This document shows positions 8,309 through 17,055 of a DNA stretch of 64,000 nucleotides, piece by piece. This DNA is from an uncultured Eubacteriales bacterium (GTDB lineage Bacteria; Bacillota; Clostridia; Christensenellales; Borkfalkiaceae): assembly GCA_905209085.1 (NCBI GenBank), contig CAJLRM010000001.1:186001-250000 (forward strand), read 5' to 3'. The number at the start of each line of letters is the position of its first letter. The first letter of the stretch is position 1. The notes beneath the pieces are model-generated. The model was not told the origin of the DNA, searched no databases, and saw nothing but the letters and a program-made list of their open reading frames with translations. Both the position numbers and the translations under genes were made by a program.

Positions 8309-8731
8309 ATGACCATAGACGATCTGAAAAAAGAAAAAATAGCGGCGATGAAAAGCAGGGACGCCGACGCCGTGAGCGCTTACAACGCCATGATCTCCAA
8401 GCTGACGCTCGCTTCCATAGAGGCGAAGGGCGCGGGCAGGGAATTCGGCGGCGCGGAATTTGCCGCCGTGCTTAAAAAGGTGCAGAAGGAACTGACGGAA
8501 GAAAAGGAGAGTTTCGCCGCGGCGGGACGCTCGGACAGCGTCGCTTCTCTCGAAAGACAGCTTGCCGTCATCGAAAAATATCTGCCGAAGATGCTGTCCG
8601 AAGCGCAGATCAAGGAGATTATTCTCGCTCTGCCCGACAAGTCCGTGCCCGCCGTCATGAAGCATTTTAAAAGCGCGTACGCGGGGAAGTGCGATATGAA
8701 GCTAGTCGGAGAGATCTTGAAAACGCTCTGA
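8309..8731 (+). CDS. yqeY: GatB/YqeY domain protein
   Basis: A 140-aa stand-alone YqeY protein. The N-terminal helical part (MTIDDLKKEKIAAMKSRDA) and the C-terminal GatB-tail-like part (IEKYLPKMLSEAQIKEII) are both recognisable, with the family's KYLPK motif near residue 91. YqeY resembles the tRNA-binding tail of the GatB amidotransferase subunit; its precise role is unclear. The ATG at 8309 follows GGGAGG. In many Firmicutes it follows rpsU, but here it is alone, with its own promoter and terminator. Confidence 0.9.
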   Translation: MTIDDLKKEKIAAMKSRDADAVSAYNAMISKLTLASIEAKGAGREFGGAEFAAVLKKVQKELTEEKESFAAAGRSDSVASLERQLAVIEKYLPKMLSEAQIKEIILALPDKSVPAVMKHFKSAYAGKCDMKLVGEILKTL

Positions 8732-8758
8732 GTTTCCGTGCAAAAACAAAAAATTTTT

Positions 8759-8796
8759 AAGGGCAGTCGCTGCTTCGCCGCAGCCCTGCCCTTTTG
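8759..8796 (+). terminator. Intrinsic terminator of yqeY
   Basis: AAGGGCAG pairs with CTGCCCTT, with an inner GCTGC/GCAGC stem, and TTTTGATTT follows. 8797-9135 holds no supported gene. Confidence 0.8.
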
Positions 8797-9135
8797 ATTT
8801 ATAAAAAAGGATTCGCGTACGCCATAAGGCCGAAAGCGTAAATTCCCCGTATGCGACAGCGCCCTTTTTTTGCAGGGGAACGGGTAAAAACCTTTTTTAT
8901 CCCTTTGCAGAGTCGCCGTAGACTATTCTCTGCGGAAAAAATCCCGTCGGTCGTATGTCCCACGAAAAAAAACGCCCGTCGCTTCCCATTCAAAAAGGCG
9001 CGTCTGCTGTTACCCAAACGCGCCTCTTTGATGAAAAATATATAAGAGAGAAAATAATGAAAAAAATATAAAGAGAAAATTAGAATGAGCAATTTCAGTG
9101 GGACGGCATTCCCGCTCTTTCGCCGCCCGCTTTCG

Positions 9136-10533
9136 TCACGCCACGGCGTCGAAATATTTGTCTTTATCGAACGTAAACGAAAGAGCCTTCTCCGCGCCGT
9201 CGCGCTCCACCGTCACGAGGACGGTATCCCCCTTTCGCACGTTCAGCATACGGTCTATCATCTGATAGCGGCGGGTGATTTGTTTGGTTTCTCCGCCGAT
9301 CGTGATCGATTTGATGACGTCGCCCTTTTTGAAAACGCCGTAGCCGATGGTGCCCGAGGACACGTCCGCCACCGAGTTTTCCTCGACGATCACCGCTTTG
9401 CCGTTTTCCAGCACCGCTTTGGAATCGGTGAGCTGTACGGAAATCCCGAACATGGCGCGTTTGATGCCGCCGTTATTGTCGAGAATATTCTCCACGGCGT
9501 ATTTTACCTGCGTGATCGGCAGAGCGTATCCGATATTGTCCACGCTGTCGATGGTCGTTCTGTCCGATTCCAGCTGATCCACGCGCTTGGCATTGGTGAT
9601 GCCGATGAGCTTGCCCTGCGCGTCGAACAGCGCGCCGCCCGAATTTCCCGAGTTGATGGCGGCGTCGGTGCGCATGACGCGGAAATCGATCGTGCTCTTT
9701 TCGTCCGCCGCGGTGAGGGAGATATATTCCGATTCCACGGAAAGCGCGCCTTCCGTCACGGAAATGCCCTCGCCTTCGGGATTGCCTATGGCAAACACTT
9801 TCTCGCCCACGCTCAGCGATTCGGAGTCGCCTATTTCGGCAGCTTCCGCGGCGCTCTCGCGCAGCACCTGACTGCCCTGCACCCGCAGCACCGCGATGTC
9901 GTAAGTCATGGAGCCGCCGACGTACGTCGCGGGAATCCCGCTTCCGCCTTCGTCCTTGCCCGTGGCGGTATTAAACATATTCATCCCGCCGTACAGATAC
10001 AGATAAATGGATTCGGATATTTTGCTGTTGCTTTCCGCGTTGTAAACCACGTGATAATTGGTAATGATATAGGCGTTGCCCGCGTCCTTATTCAATTCGT
10101 AAATGACGCCGCTGCCCGCGGAGCACTTGATCGTCGTCGTGGTGGAGCCCATAAATCCGCCCGTCGCGGTGGTGACCTCGAAGCCGCAGTATACGCTGAC
10201 CACCGACATCAGATTGTGCGCTATGATTTCCGTATCGTTGTCCTCCGCGATGTCCGCGGAGAGATATTCTTTTAAAAACTCGAAAAAGGTTCCCTCGTAT
10301 CCGCTGTCCTGCGCCGCGGCGTAGACCTCTTTGATGTCGAGATCCTTTCCGTCGCCGCCGTCCGCGCCGTGCAGACTTTTCAACCAGTCCGCCTCCGTGC
10401 CCTTGAAGCCGTTATCCACCGCCACCTGATAGGCGGATTTCGCCTTCGTTTCTCCAAAGTCACAGGCTGTAAAGCCGATCGCTACGGCAAAGGTGCAACC
10501 GACCGCAACCGCTGCTTTCCAGAATTTAGTCAT
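9136..10533 (-). CDS. Secreted S1C serine protease with PDZ domain (HtrA/DegP-like lipoprotein)
   Basis: About 465 aa. An N-terminal signal ends in a possible lipobox (GFTAC, Cys24). Residues 34-60 carry the Tyr..Asn-Gly-Phe..Gly-Thr..Trp-Leu surface-protein motif (YQVAVDNGFKGTEADWL). The trypsin-like domain has His161 (ITNYHVV), Asp212 (YDIAVLRV) and Ser298 (INSGNSGGAL), so the triad is complete. A C-terminal PDZ-like domain spans about 355-460 (GVFKKGDVIKSITI). The expected role is quality control or processing of exported proteins on the outer face of the membrane. The start at 10533 is chosen for its signal peptide; GGAGG is about 12 nt upstream. A TATAAT sits at 10614-10619 with a poor -35. 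Confidence 0.88.
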   Translation of the reverse strand: MTKFWKAAVAVGCTFAVAIGFTACDFGETKAKSAYQVAVDNGFKGTEADWLKSLHGADGGDGKDLDIKEVYAAAQDSGYEGTFFEFLKEYLSADIAEDNDTEIIAHNLMSVVSVYCGFEVTTATGGFMGSTTTTIKCSAGSGVIYELNKDAGNAYIITNYHVVYNAESNSKISESIYLYLYGGMNMFNTATGKDEGGSGIPATYVGGSMTYDIAVLRVQGSQVLRESAAEAAEIGDSESLSVGEKVFAIGNPEGEGISVTEGALSVESEYISLTAADEKSTIDFRVMRTDAAINSGNSGGALFDAQGKLIGITNAKRVDQLESDRTTIDSVDNIGYALPITQVKYAVENILDNNGGIKRAMFGISVQLTDSKAVLENGKAVIVEENSVADVSSGTIGYGVFKKGDVIKSITIGGETKQITRRYQMIDRMLNVRKGDTVLVTVERDGAEKALSFTFDKDKYFDAVA

Positions 10534-10761
10534 AATTATACCGGCCTCCCCGACGCTCGCCCGAAAATTCTCTTCCGGTCCCCGTCGCTGTTTCAATTTG
10601 TTTTACACCTACTATTATACCCTTCTTTTCGTTGAACGCTTTAAGAATTTTTGAAAAATGCGTGAATATTTGGTTTTTTGATTTTCGCAAACGCGCGCTT
10701 TCGACACGCTTTTCCCGCTTTGTCGGGCGGGTTTTTAAAAGAGAAAAGCAAAAAAAGCGCT

Positions 10762-11346
10762 TCAAAAGCCTTCCAGCTCGTCCAGCGTCAAAGAAAAAGA
10801 GGGAATGAAATTTTCGAAAAAGTATTCGATTTCCGGCATACGGCGGGTATGCAGATCTTCCTCGATACTCTTTTTGGCCTTCGCAAATTCGCTGTTGCCC
10901 GAACGCAGTTCCTCCAAACATTTGATGTACGCCGAAAGCCTGTCCGCCGCTTTTACGAGGCGATATTCCACGCTTTCCTCGTCCGCCAGCACATACGGGG
11001 AAATGCTGCTTTTCAGCTTCGCAGGCAGCATTTCCGTCAGCTTTTCGCACGCGCTCCGCTCTAATTGCTTATACGCGCCGCTAATATTGCGGTTATAATA
11101 TTTGATCGGCGTGGGCAGATCCCCCGTCATCACTTCGCTCGTTTCGTGATACAGGGCGTACAGCACCGTTTTCGAAACGTCCGCGCTTCCCCCGTAAATT
11201 TCGTTGTGAATCGTCGCGAGCGCGTGCGCGAGAACGGCGACGCTCTGCGAATGTTCCATGATATTCTCTTCCCGCGTCGAACGCATCAACTGCCAGCGCT
11301 TGATATACTTCATCCTGTCGAGGTAAGCGTAAAAATCGTATCCCAT
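10762..11346 (-). CDS. HD-domain 5'-deoxynucleotidase (YfbR-like)
   Basis: A 194-aa HD phosphohydrolase. Its motifs are RENIMEHSQS (His33, the first metal ligand), YHETSEVMTGDLPTP (the HE/HD pair near 69-70) and LVKAADRLSAYIKC (the distal Asp near 136). This is the YfbR order; those enzymes remove the 5'-phosphate of deoxynucleoside monophosphates with a divalent metal. The start at 11346 follows AAGGAGA. The gene stands alone and diverges from the thiT leader. The family call is strong, but activity on dNMPs is inferred. Confidence 0.88.
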   Translation of the reverse strand: MGYDFYAYLDRMKYIKRWQLMRSTREENIMEHSQSVAVLAHALATIHNEIYGGSADVSKTVLYALYHETSEVMTGDLPTPIKYYNRNISGAYKQLERSACEKLTEMLPAKLKSSISPYVLADEESVEYRLVKAADRLSAYIKCLEELRSGNSEFAKAKKSIEEDLHTRRMPEIEYFFENFIPSFSLTLDELEGF

Positions 11347-11518
11347 TGTTTTTCTCCTTGTCTTTATCTTCCGGATGCGCGGGCGTTTTGTGCGAAAAAC
11401 GCCTGCGGCGGGACCGTCCCCAAACACTTTCGCCCGACGCGCGCCGCCTTTTTCCTTTGGTTTAGGAAAGAGCTTAAAGGTGTGCGAGAAAATAACGGGC
11501 GAAATATGTCAAATACGT

Positions 11519-11547
11519 TTGACATTTCAAAAATTATGTTTTATAAT
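11519..11547 (+). promoter_or_regulatory. Promoter of thiT, -35 inside a short palindrome
   Basis: TTGACA (11519-11524), 17-bp spacer, TATAAT (11542-11547). The -35 is the right arm of ATGTCAAA-tacg-TTTGACAT (11506-11525), a possible operator. Transcription would start about 150 nt before the riboswitch. Confidence 0.75.
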
Positions 11548-11650
11548 AAATGCGAAAATATGCGTTTGCGCCATCGTTTGCCAAAACCATTCCGGCCTAA
11601 CGAAAGTTACGGCATAACGGAAACGCGCGCTCGCATAAGTATTTTCAAAA

Positions 11651-11693
11651 CCTATCGGGCATGGCTCGTCTGCGTCGTCCATGTGAGGATAGG
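11651..11693 (+). other. Stem-loop in the thiT leader, upstream of the riboswitch
   Basis: CCTATC pairs with GATAGG and the inner CATGG pairs with CCATG. It lies just before the TPP aptamer and has no known family that I recognise. Confidence 0.4.
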
Positions 11694-11705
11694 CTCGAAA
11701 AATTG

Positions 11706-11790
11706 AATTATCCGTCGTGGGTGCCCTGAGAAGGCTGAGATTATACCATTGAATCGGCAAGGTAATACTTGAGCGAGATGATCGATAACG
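11706..11790 (+). ncRNA. TPP riboswitch (THI element), divergent
   Basis: It has the conserved GGGTGC near 11719, GGCTGAGA near 11733, TTGAA near 11749, TAATA inside a CAAG/CTTG stem near 11763, and GAGCGAGATGA at the 3' side. This follows the TPP aptamer order, although the usual ACCTGA junction is changed. A TTATC/GATAA pairing closes P1. The downstream gene is a thiamine transporter, which fits. Confidence 0.85.
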
Positions 11791-11808
11791 AGGTGAAAGA
11801 AATCCTTA

Positions 11809-11868
11809 CGCGCCCGCGCGCCGTCTTAAACGTTTAAAAAACGGACGGCAGAGGGCGCGGTTTTTTTT
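11809..11868 (+). terminator. Expression platform of the TPP riboswitch
   Basis: CGCGCCC plus GCCGTC pair with GACGGC plus GGGCGCG, followed by T8. This is a strong intrinsic terminator placed between aptamer and gene, so thiamine pyrophosphate would be expected to turn transcription off. Confidence 0.85.
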
Positions 11869-11908
11869 GACCGCGAACGGCGGACAAAAATAACGGGAGG
11901 TTTTCTCT

Positions 11909-13063
11909 ATGTATCTCAATGCACTGTCGGCGGCCGTATGGTATCCCATTCGTTTCGACACCGTCCACGACGCCGTCCGCTCGGTAGCCATCTGGCTGAC
12001 GCTCGCGCTCGCGGCGGCGTTTATCGTATGCGCCCTTCTTTTGAAGGGAGAAAAGAGGGCGAAATTTTTGAAGATCGCGCTCCTTACCGCCGTCGCTTAT
12101 GCCTGCGCGGTCTGCGCGGTATTTCTTTCCTTCTCCTTCGCGGAGGACGGCATCGAAACGCTCCTGTTCGTTCCCCTGCTCCTTCTTCTCCTCGCCGTCG
12201 CGGGAAGCGCCATCGCCGTCACGCTGAGAAGGACTCGCCCCGTCTTTATCGGCGCGGGAAGCGCGGTGGGTGCGGCGCTGCTCGCCACGCTCGTTTGTAT
12301 GGGCGTTCGTTTCGCGTCGGGCGATTCCCTCGAAAGCAACGGAATCAGCCGCGAATCCGTCAACTCCATCGCCCTCTATCTGACGGCGATTCTTCTCGTC
12401 GCCGCCGTCGTCGCCCTCGCGTTTTTCTTCGGCAGAAAAGACAAAAAGGGATTCGACACCAAATCTATTACCTACGCCGCGATCTGTATCGCCATGAGCT
12501 TTGCGCTCTCCTATCTGCGCATCGTCAAAATGCCGCAGGGCGGCTCCATCACACTCGCGTCCCTGCTTCCCCTGATGATCTATTCCTATATGTTCGGCAC
12601 GAAAAAGGGCGTGTTTGCGGGCATGATTTACGGGCTTTTACAGGCGCTTCAAGACACTTATATCCTTCACCCCGCGCAGTTCGTCCTCGATTATCCGCTC
12701 GCTTTTGCGGGCATAGGCCTCGCGGGAATGTTCGCGAAAACGAAAGCCTTGGAAAAGCTCCCGCAGTTGCAGTTCGCTCTCGGCGCCGTCGTCGCAGGCG
12801 TCGCCCGCTTTTTGATGCACTTTCTTTCGGGCATCTTCGCCTTCGGCGCGTTTGCGCCCGAAGGAACGCCCGTCGCATTATACAGCCTCGGCTATCAGGC
12901 GGCTTACGTCTTTCCCGATATCGTTATCGCCATTGCAGCGGGCGTCCTCGTCTTTTCCTCCAAGAGCTTCGTCAAAGCGGTAAAGAAATTCAACGCTTCC
13001 AAAGACTCCGCGCAAGCCGTAACCCAAACGGCGGCGCAGACCTCGGGGGAAAACGTCCGATAA
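11909..13063 (+). CDS. thiT: ECF thiamine transporter S-component ThiT with extra N-terminal membrane domain
   Basis: A 384-aa membrane protein. The C-terminal ~200 residues are ThiT-like: ALSYLRIVKMPQGGSITLAS (about 195-214) and YGLLQALQDTYILHPAQFVL are the substrate-binding segments of the family, followed by DYPLAFAGIGLAG. ThiT is normally about 180-200 aa. Here about 170 residues containing roughly five hydrophobic segments precede it, and their role is unknown. The S-component binds thiamine and needs a shared EcfAAT module encoded elsewhere. The ATG follows GGGAGG. It is controlled by the upstream TPP riboswitch. Confidence 0.92.
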   Translation: MYLNALSAAVWYPIRFDTVHDAVRSVAIWLTLALAAAFIVCALLLKGEKRAKFLKIALLTAVAYACAVCAVFLSFSFAEDGIETLLFVPLLLLLLAVAGSAIAVTLRRTRPVFIGAGSAVGAALLATLVCMGVRFASGDSLESNGISRESVNSIALYLTAILLVAAVVALAFFFGRKDKKGFDTKSITYAAICIAMSFALSYLRIVKMPQGGSITLASLLPLMIYSYMFGTKKGVFAGMIYGLLQALQDTYILHPAQFVLDYPLAFAGIGLAGMFAKTKALEKLPQLQFALGAVVAGVARFLMHFLSGIFAFGAFAPEGTPVALYSLGYQAAYVFPDIVIAIAAGVLVFSSKSFVKAVKKFNASKDSAQAVTQTAAQTSGENVR

Positions 13064-13091
13064 ACTTTTTCCTATCCTTTTAGTGTGTCTG

Positions 13092-13135
13092 AAAATTCCC
13101 CGTGCGGCGACGGAATACCCGCACGGGGAATTTTT
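13092..13135. terminator. Bidirectional terminator between thiT and rimM
   Basis: AAAATTCCCCGTGCGG pairs with its complement ending in TTTTT, with 10 loop bases. It serves thiT and, from the other side, the convergent ffh-rimM operon. 13136-13567 holds no supported gene. Confidence 0.85.
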
Positions 13136-13567
13136 GACGCAGAGCGGCTTTGTTCCCGCCTGCTTTTCTCCGCAAAACATACACGCGGGAGAACTTTTCC
13201 AAAGGGACACAGCGTTTTGACGGCGGGCGCCGTACTTCCCGCCCTCGTTTCCGCGGCAGGCGTTCGGCGCGCTTTCGCGGCACGAGCGGCGGCGAAAATT
13301 CGCGCGCTCCTTATCTATCGGCCGTTTTAGCGCGATCGCTTCCTTTGTGCCGCGTTGCGGCGAAAAGAGGGCTGCTTCGTCCTCTCTTTAAAGCAACCGT
13401 CTGCGTTTTTTGCGGCGCGCGGCTACGCTTATCGGCAACGGAACTCTGTCGGCGGCATTGTCAGAACGTCGCGTTCGCTTTTTTTGCGCGGAAGATACTC
13501 CCCCAAAGTTCTTTTCAAAAAGAGGCGGGGTCTTTTAGCCGTAGGACAGAGGACCTAGGCGAGGGAC

Positions 13568-14068
13568 TCAGTAAACGGCGACTTCGTTAAAGCGTTTTTT
13601 GTCCACGATCAGGCGCCTGTTTTCGAGATCCACCTTCTTCACCACGCCCCTGACCGCGGGAAACAAAATCTGCTTTCCGTCTTTTTCCAGCGTGTATACC
13701 TCCGAGGAAAGGGGCGAGATGTCCTTGACGGTGCCGAGAACGTCCCCGTCCTCCGTCACGGCGGTAAGGCCCAAAATATCGACGATATAATATCTTCCTT
13801 CTTCCAGCGCGGGGGCTTCTTCCCTGTCCCCCTCTATCTTTTTGCCGCGCAGAAGCTCCGCCGCGTTGCGGTCGGGAATCCCGCGCAGTCCCAGATAGGC
13901 AAAGCTGCCTTCTCCGACGCGGAAAGAAAGCACTTTATAGGCATTTTTGTCGATATACACCGTCTTGAACGCCCTGACGTCTTCGGGGGCGTCGGTGTAC
14001 GTCTTTATTTTGAGTTCGCCGCGAATCCCCTGCGGCTTTAATACTTCGGCAATGATAAGCCGTTCCAT
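13568..14068 (-). CDS. rimM: Ribosome maturation factor RimM
   Basis: A 166-aa 16S rRNA processing factor that binds ribosomal protein S19 during 30S assembly. The N-terminal beta-barrel starts with IIAEVLKPQGIRGELKIK and has the family's GxxGE motif. The C-terminal PRC barrel begins near residue 90 (EEGRYYIVDILGLTAVTEDG) and includes LFPAVRGVVKKVDL. The start at 14068 follows GGAGGGAG. It is last in ylxM-ffh-rpsP-khpA-rimM. The trmD-rplS pair that usually follows is absent here. Confidence 0.95.
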   Translation of the reverse strand: MERLIIAEVLKPQGIRGELKIKTYTDAPEDVRAFKTVYIDKNAYKVLSFRVGEGSFAYLGLRGIPDRNAAELLRGKKIEGDREEAPALEEGRYYIVDILGLTAVTEDGDVLGTVKDISPLSSEVYTLEKDGKQILFPAVRGVVKKVDLENRRLIVDKKRFNEVAVY

Positions 14069-14320
14069 ACTCTCCCTCCTTTCTAAGTGTCCGAAAAAGA
14101 AATGAAAAATCCGTCTATCGCAAAAAAGGCTTTCGCAAGAAAGCCCCTTTTTCACAGAGCGTGCCGACACGCCCTGCGGGATACCGAAAAAAGATCCGTG
14201 TTGAATTTTTGCCGAGCCGGACGCGAAAAAGGCGAATCGGGTTTTCCCCGAAAAGCGGCGGTTTTTCGGCAAAGGCGACTTGGAACAAATCTTTTTTCGG
14301 CTCGAAATGCCAAACTCCGC

Positions 14321-14605
14321 TTATTCCGCGGAGTCCTCTTCCGTTTCGTCCTCTCTGTCTACGGCGTCGCCGCCCTTTTCTTTGATTTCGATGACGTATC
14401 TCTTGCTGTTTCTGGGAGTGGCTGCACGGACGATCGTGCGCATCGCCTTGGCGATTTTTCCCTGCTTGCCGATTACTTTTCCCATATCCGATGAGGGCAG
14501 GGTTACGACGACTTCGATGACTCTGTCTTTTTCGTTGACTTCATAATCGATGTTCTCCTTATCCTCGGCAAACTGATTGACGATATATTTGATTAAATCC
14601 AGCAT
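14321..14605 (-). CDS. khpA: KH-domain RNA-binding protein KhpA
   Basis: A 94-aa single type-II KH domain with the GxxG loop in GKVIGKQGKIAKAMR (about 42-56). KhpA partners with KhpB/Jag in Firmicutes and affects cell-wall synthesis and division via RNA binding. The acidic tail (DREDETEEDSAE) is not part of the fold. GGGAGG precedes the ATG. It lies between rpsP and rimM, its standard position. Confidence 0.95.
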   Translation of the reverse strand: MLDLIKYIVNQFAEDKENIDYEVNEKDRVIEVVVTLPSSDMGKVIGKQGKIAKAMRTIVRAATPRNSKRYVIEIKEKGGDAVDREDETEEDSAE

Positions 14606-14645
14606 ATTTTTCCTCCCGATGCCTGTTTAAACTCCCCGACGGCGA

Positions 14646-14939
14646 TTATTTCTTGGATTTCTTCGCCTTGGTCTTGGAAGGGCTGAGCTTCGCGGATTTC
14701 TCCATCGCGCCCGTCTTTACGAGCAGATTTTTCACCGTTTCGGTGGGCTGCACCCCTTTCGAGAGCCATTCCTTTGCCTTTTCGACGTCGACGGTCAATT
14801 CCGCAGGCTCGCAGGTGGGTCTGTAATGACCGACGCATTCGATATACTCGCCGCTCATCGCCTTTCTGCCGTCCACGACGACGATACGATAGATGGGGTT
14901 TTTCTTGTCGCCCATTCTCAAAAGTCTCATTTTAACCAT
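14646..14939 (-). CDS. rpsP: 30S ribosomal protein S16
   Basis: A 97-aa S16: VKMRLLRMGDKKNPIYRIVV and VDGRKAMSGEYIECVGHY are diagnostic. It stabilises the 16S 5' domain during 30S assembly. The lysine-rich tail (KTKAKKSKK) extends slightly beyond the core. The ATG at 14939 follows GGAGG. It sits 255 bp downstream of ffh, and no clear separate promoter is seen. Confidence 0.97.
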   Translation of the reverse strand: MVKMRLLRMGDKKNPIYRIVVVDGRKAMSGEYIECVGHYRPTCEPAELTVDVEKAKEWLSKGVQPTETVKNLLVKTGAMEKSAKLSPSKTKAKKSKK

Positions 14940-15194
14940 AATAAATACCTCCAAAGTATGTTAAAAAATTAATTTTGTCCATTCTGTCACCCCGCAAGGA
15001 ACGCCGCGGCGGGGAATTTCCCGCTTTCTTGTCCTCTACGGGCTTTATTTAAAATGCAGGCAGTATGTTGTCGGCAAAGTCGCGGCGGCGGTTTTCAAAA
15101 AACTCTTTCGAAACGCCGACGCATCGGAAAAACGGCGACCCGATTTTTGAACGCTGCGAAATCGTTTTATTGTCTTTGCGCGGGTCCGACTCTG

Positions 15195-16514
15195 TCAAAA
15201 GGGCATTCTGAACTTGCCCTTGCCGCCCTTTAACTGCTTCATCAACATTTTCGTCTGTTCAAACTGTTTCAGGAGCTGATTGATCTCCTGAACGCTCGTT
15301 CCCGAGCCCGCCGCGATGCGGCGCTTGCGCTTGCTGTCGATGATGGAGGGATTGTCCCTTTCCGACTGCGTCATGGAAAGGATCATCGCCTTCGTATGTT
15401 CTATTTTTTTCTCGTCGATGTCCTTTTCGTTCACCTTCATTTTGCCCATGCCGGGGAGCATACTCATCAGCGACTGCGCGCCGCCCATCTTTTTCAGCAT
15501 GGCGAACTGTTCGAGATAATCGTTCAAAGTGAAGGAATTTTCCTTCATCTTCTGCTGCATTTTTTTGGCGTCTTCTTCGGTGATCGCCTGCTGCGCCTTT
15601 TCGATCAGGGACAGAACATCCCCCATGCCCAGAATCCTCGACGCCATGCGTTCGGGATAGAAGGGCTCTAAGTCGGTGAGTTTTTCGCCCACGCCGATAA
15701 ACTTGATCGGCTTGCCCGTCACCGCCTTAATGGAAAGACAGGCGCCGCCGCGCGTGTCGCCGTCGAGCTTGGTGAGAATGACGCCCGTGATTTCCAGCCT
15801 CGAATTGAAGGTGTCCGCGACGTTGACGGCTTCCTGTCCCGTCATGGCGTCCACGACGAGCAGCGTTTCCGTCACTTCCACTTCCTTCTTGATATTTTCG
15901 AGTTCCTGCATCAGCGTTTCGTCTATCTGCAATCTGCCCGCCGTATCGAGGATCACCGTGTCGTAGTTCATGGAACGGGCGTACTCTATCGCCTGCTTCG
16001 CGGTCTTGACGGGACTTTGCGTGCCCTTTTCAAAGACTTCCGTGCCCGCGTTTTTGCCCACCACCTGCAACTGCGTGATCGCTGCGGGGCGGTAGATATC
16101 CCCCGCCACCAAAAGAGGTTTCTTGCCCTGTTTTTTGAGAAGCGTCGCCAGCTTGCCGCAAAGGGTGGTCTTGCCCGCGCCTTGAAGCCCGCACATCATG
16201 ACGACCGTGGGAGGCTTGGACGAAACTTCCAGCTTGGCGTTTTTCGAGCCCATCAGCTCTATCAGTTCGTCGTTGACGATTTTGATGACCTGCTGAGCGG
16301 GATTGAGAGAGGCGAGAATCTCCTGCCCCACCGCCTTTTCCGAAACGTCCGCGATGAACTGTTTGGCGACCTTCAAATTGACGTCCGCTTCCAGGAGCGC
16401 CACGCGTACCTCGCGCATCGCCGTTTTGATTTCCAGTTCCGTGAGTTTGCCGCGTTTGGTCAGTTTGGAAAATATGTGATTGAGTCTTTCCGAAAGCGAT
16501 GAAAACAACGCCAT
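15195..16514 (-). CDS. ffh: Signal recognition particle GTPase Ffh
   Basis: A 439-aa SRP54 homologue that binds 4.5S/6S RNA and nascent signal peptides and docks on FtsY. It has an N domain with ALLEADVNLKVAK, a G domain with P-loop GLQGAGKTT (about 107), DTAGRLQ and TKLDGDTRGG, and a methionine-rich M domain (MQQKMKENSF, MLPGMGKMKV, SKRKRRIAAGSG) ending at the RNA-binding helix. The length is normal. GGAGG lies about 12 nt before the ATG. It is preceded by ylxM, a conserved pairing. Confidence 0.97.
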   Translation of the reverse strand: MALFSSLSERLNHIFSKLTKRGKLTELEIKTAMREVRVALLEADVNLKVAKQFIADVSEKAVGQEILASLNPAQQVIKIVNDELIELMGSKNAKLEVSSKPPTVVMMCGLQGAGKTTLCGKLATLLKKQGKKPLLVAGDIYRPAAITQLQVVGKNAGTEVFEKGTQSPVKTAKQAIEYARSMNYDTVILDTAGRLQIDETLMQELENIKKEVEVTETLLVVDAMTGQEAVNVADTFNSRLEITGVILTKLDGDTRGGACLSIKAVTGKPIKFIGVGEKLTDLEPFYPERMASRILGMGDVLSLIEKAQQAITEEDAKKMQQKMKENSFTLNDYLEQFAMLKKMGGAQSLMSMLPGMGKMKVNEKDIDEKKIEHTKAMILSMTQSERDNPSIIDSKRKRRIAAGSGTSVQEINQLLKQFEQTKMLMKQLKGGKGKFRMPF

Positions 16515-16558
16515 TTTATCCTATTTTCCTCCCGTTGCGTATTTTTATAAAAAGCGAT

Positions 16559-16966
16559 TCAGTCCTCCCGTGGATTTTCAAAAGCTTCTTCCAAAGAGGA
16601 AAGCTCCCCGCTCCATTCGGGATGCTCGGCGCGCATCCGCTCCACCCACCCCGCGACGAAAGACGACGCGCGGGCGCGTTCCTTAGAGAACTTTTCAAGC
16701 TGCGACAGCATCCCCAGCTTTTCTTCGTACGATTCCAAGAGCCTGCGGCATTTGGCAAGGCAATCGGAAACGCTCTGACGGGATACGCCCTTCTGCTCGG
16801 CGATCTCGCCCAGGGACAGATCGTAATTGAAATAGAGGTCGGTAATTTCCCGCTGATGCGGCGTGAGCAAGGGCGCGTATACGTCCCAAAGCCGCGAAAC
16901 GACCATATCTTTCGGTCCGCATTCGTCCGCAGATACCAAGCGTTCTTTTGTTCCGACGCCCGACAT
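16559..16966 (-). CDS. ylxM: YlxM/UPF0122 helix-turn-helix protein
   Basis: About 135 aa. LLTPHQREITDLYFNYDLS followed by GEIAEQKGVSRQSVSD is the sigma-70 region-4-like HTH typical of YlxM, which is conserved next to ffh and modulates SRP function in streptococci and bacilli. The start at 16966 has GGAGG at 8-nt spacing. An upstream TTG at 17038 overlaps the promoter and is rejected. The C-terminal ~40 residues are an unconserved extension. Confidence 0.9.
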   Translation of the reverse strand: MSGVGTKERLVSADECGPKDMVVSRLWDVYAPLLTPHQREITDLYFNYDLSLGEIAEQKGVSRQSVSDCLAKCRRLLESYEEKLGMLSQLEKFSKERARASSFVAGWVERMRAEHPEWSGELSSLEEAFENPRED

Positions 16967-17026
16967 AGCCCGTTCCTCCGTTTTCGCCTTCGCAAGTTCC
17001 GCGCTCTTTTTGCGGACGGCTTCCCC

Positions 17027-17055
17027 ATTATACCTCAAAAAAAATTGCCTGTCAA
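17027..17055 (-). promoter_or_regulatory. Promoter of the ylxM-ffh-rpsP-khpA-rimM operon
   Basis: On the minus strand: TTGACA (17050-17055), 17-bp spacer containing T8, TATAAT (17027-17032). The -35 lies in the 3' arm of the hairpin at 17048-17073. Confidence 0.85.
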
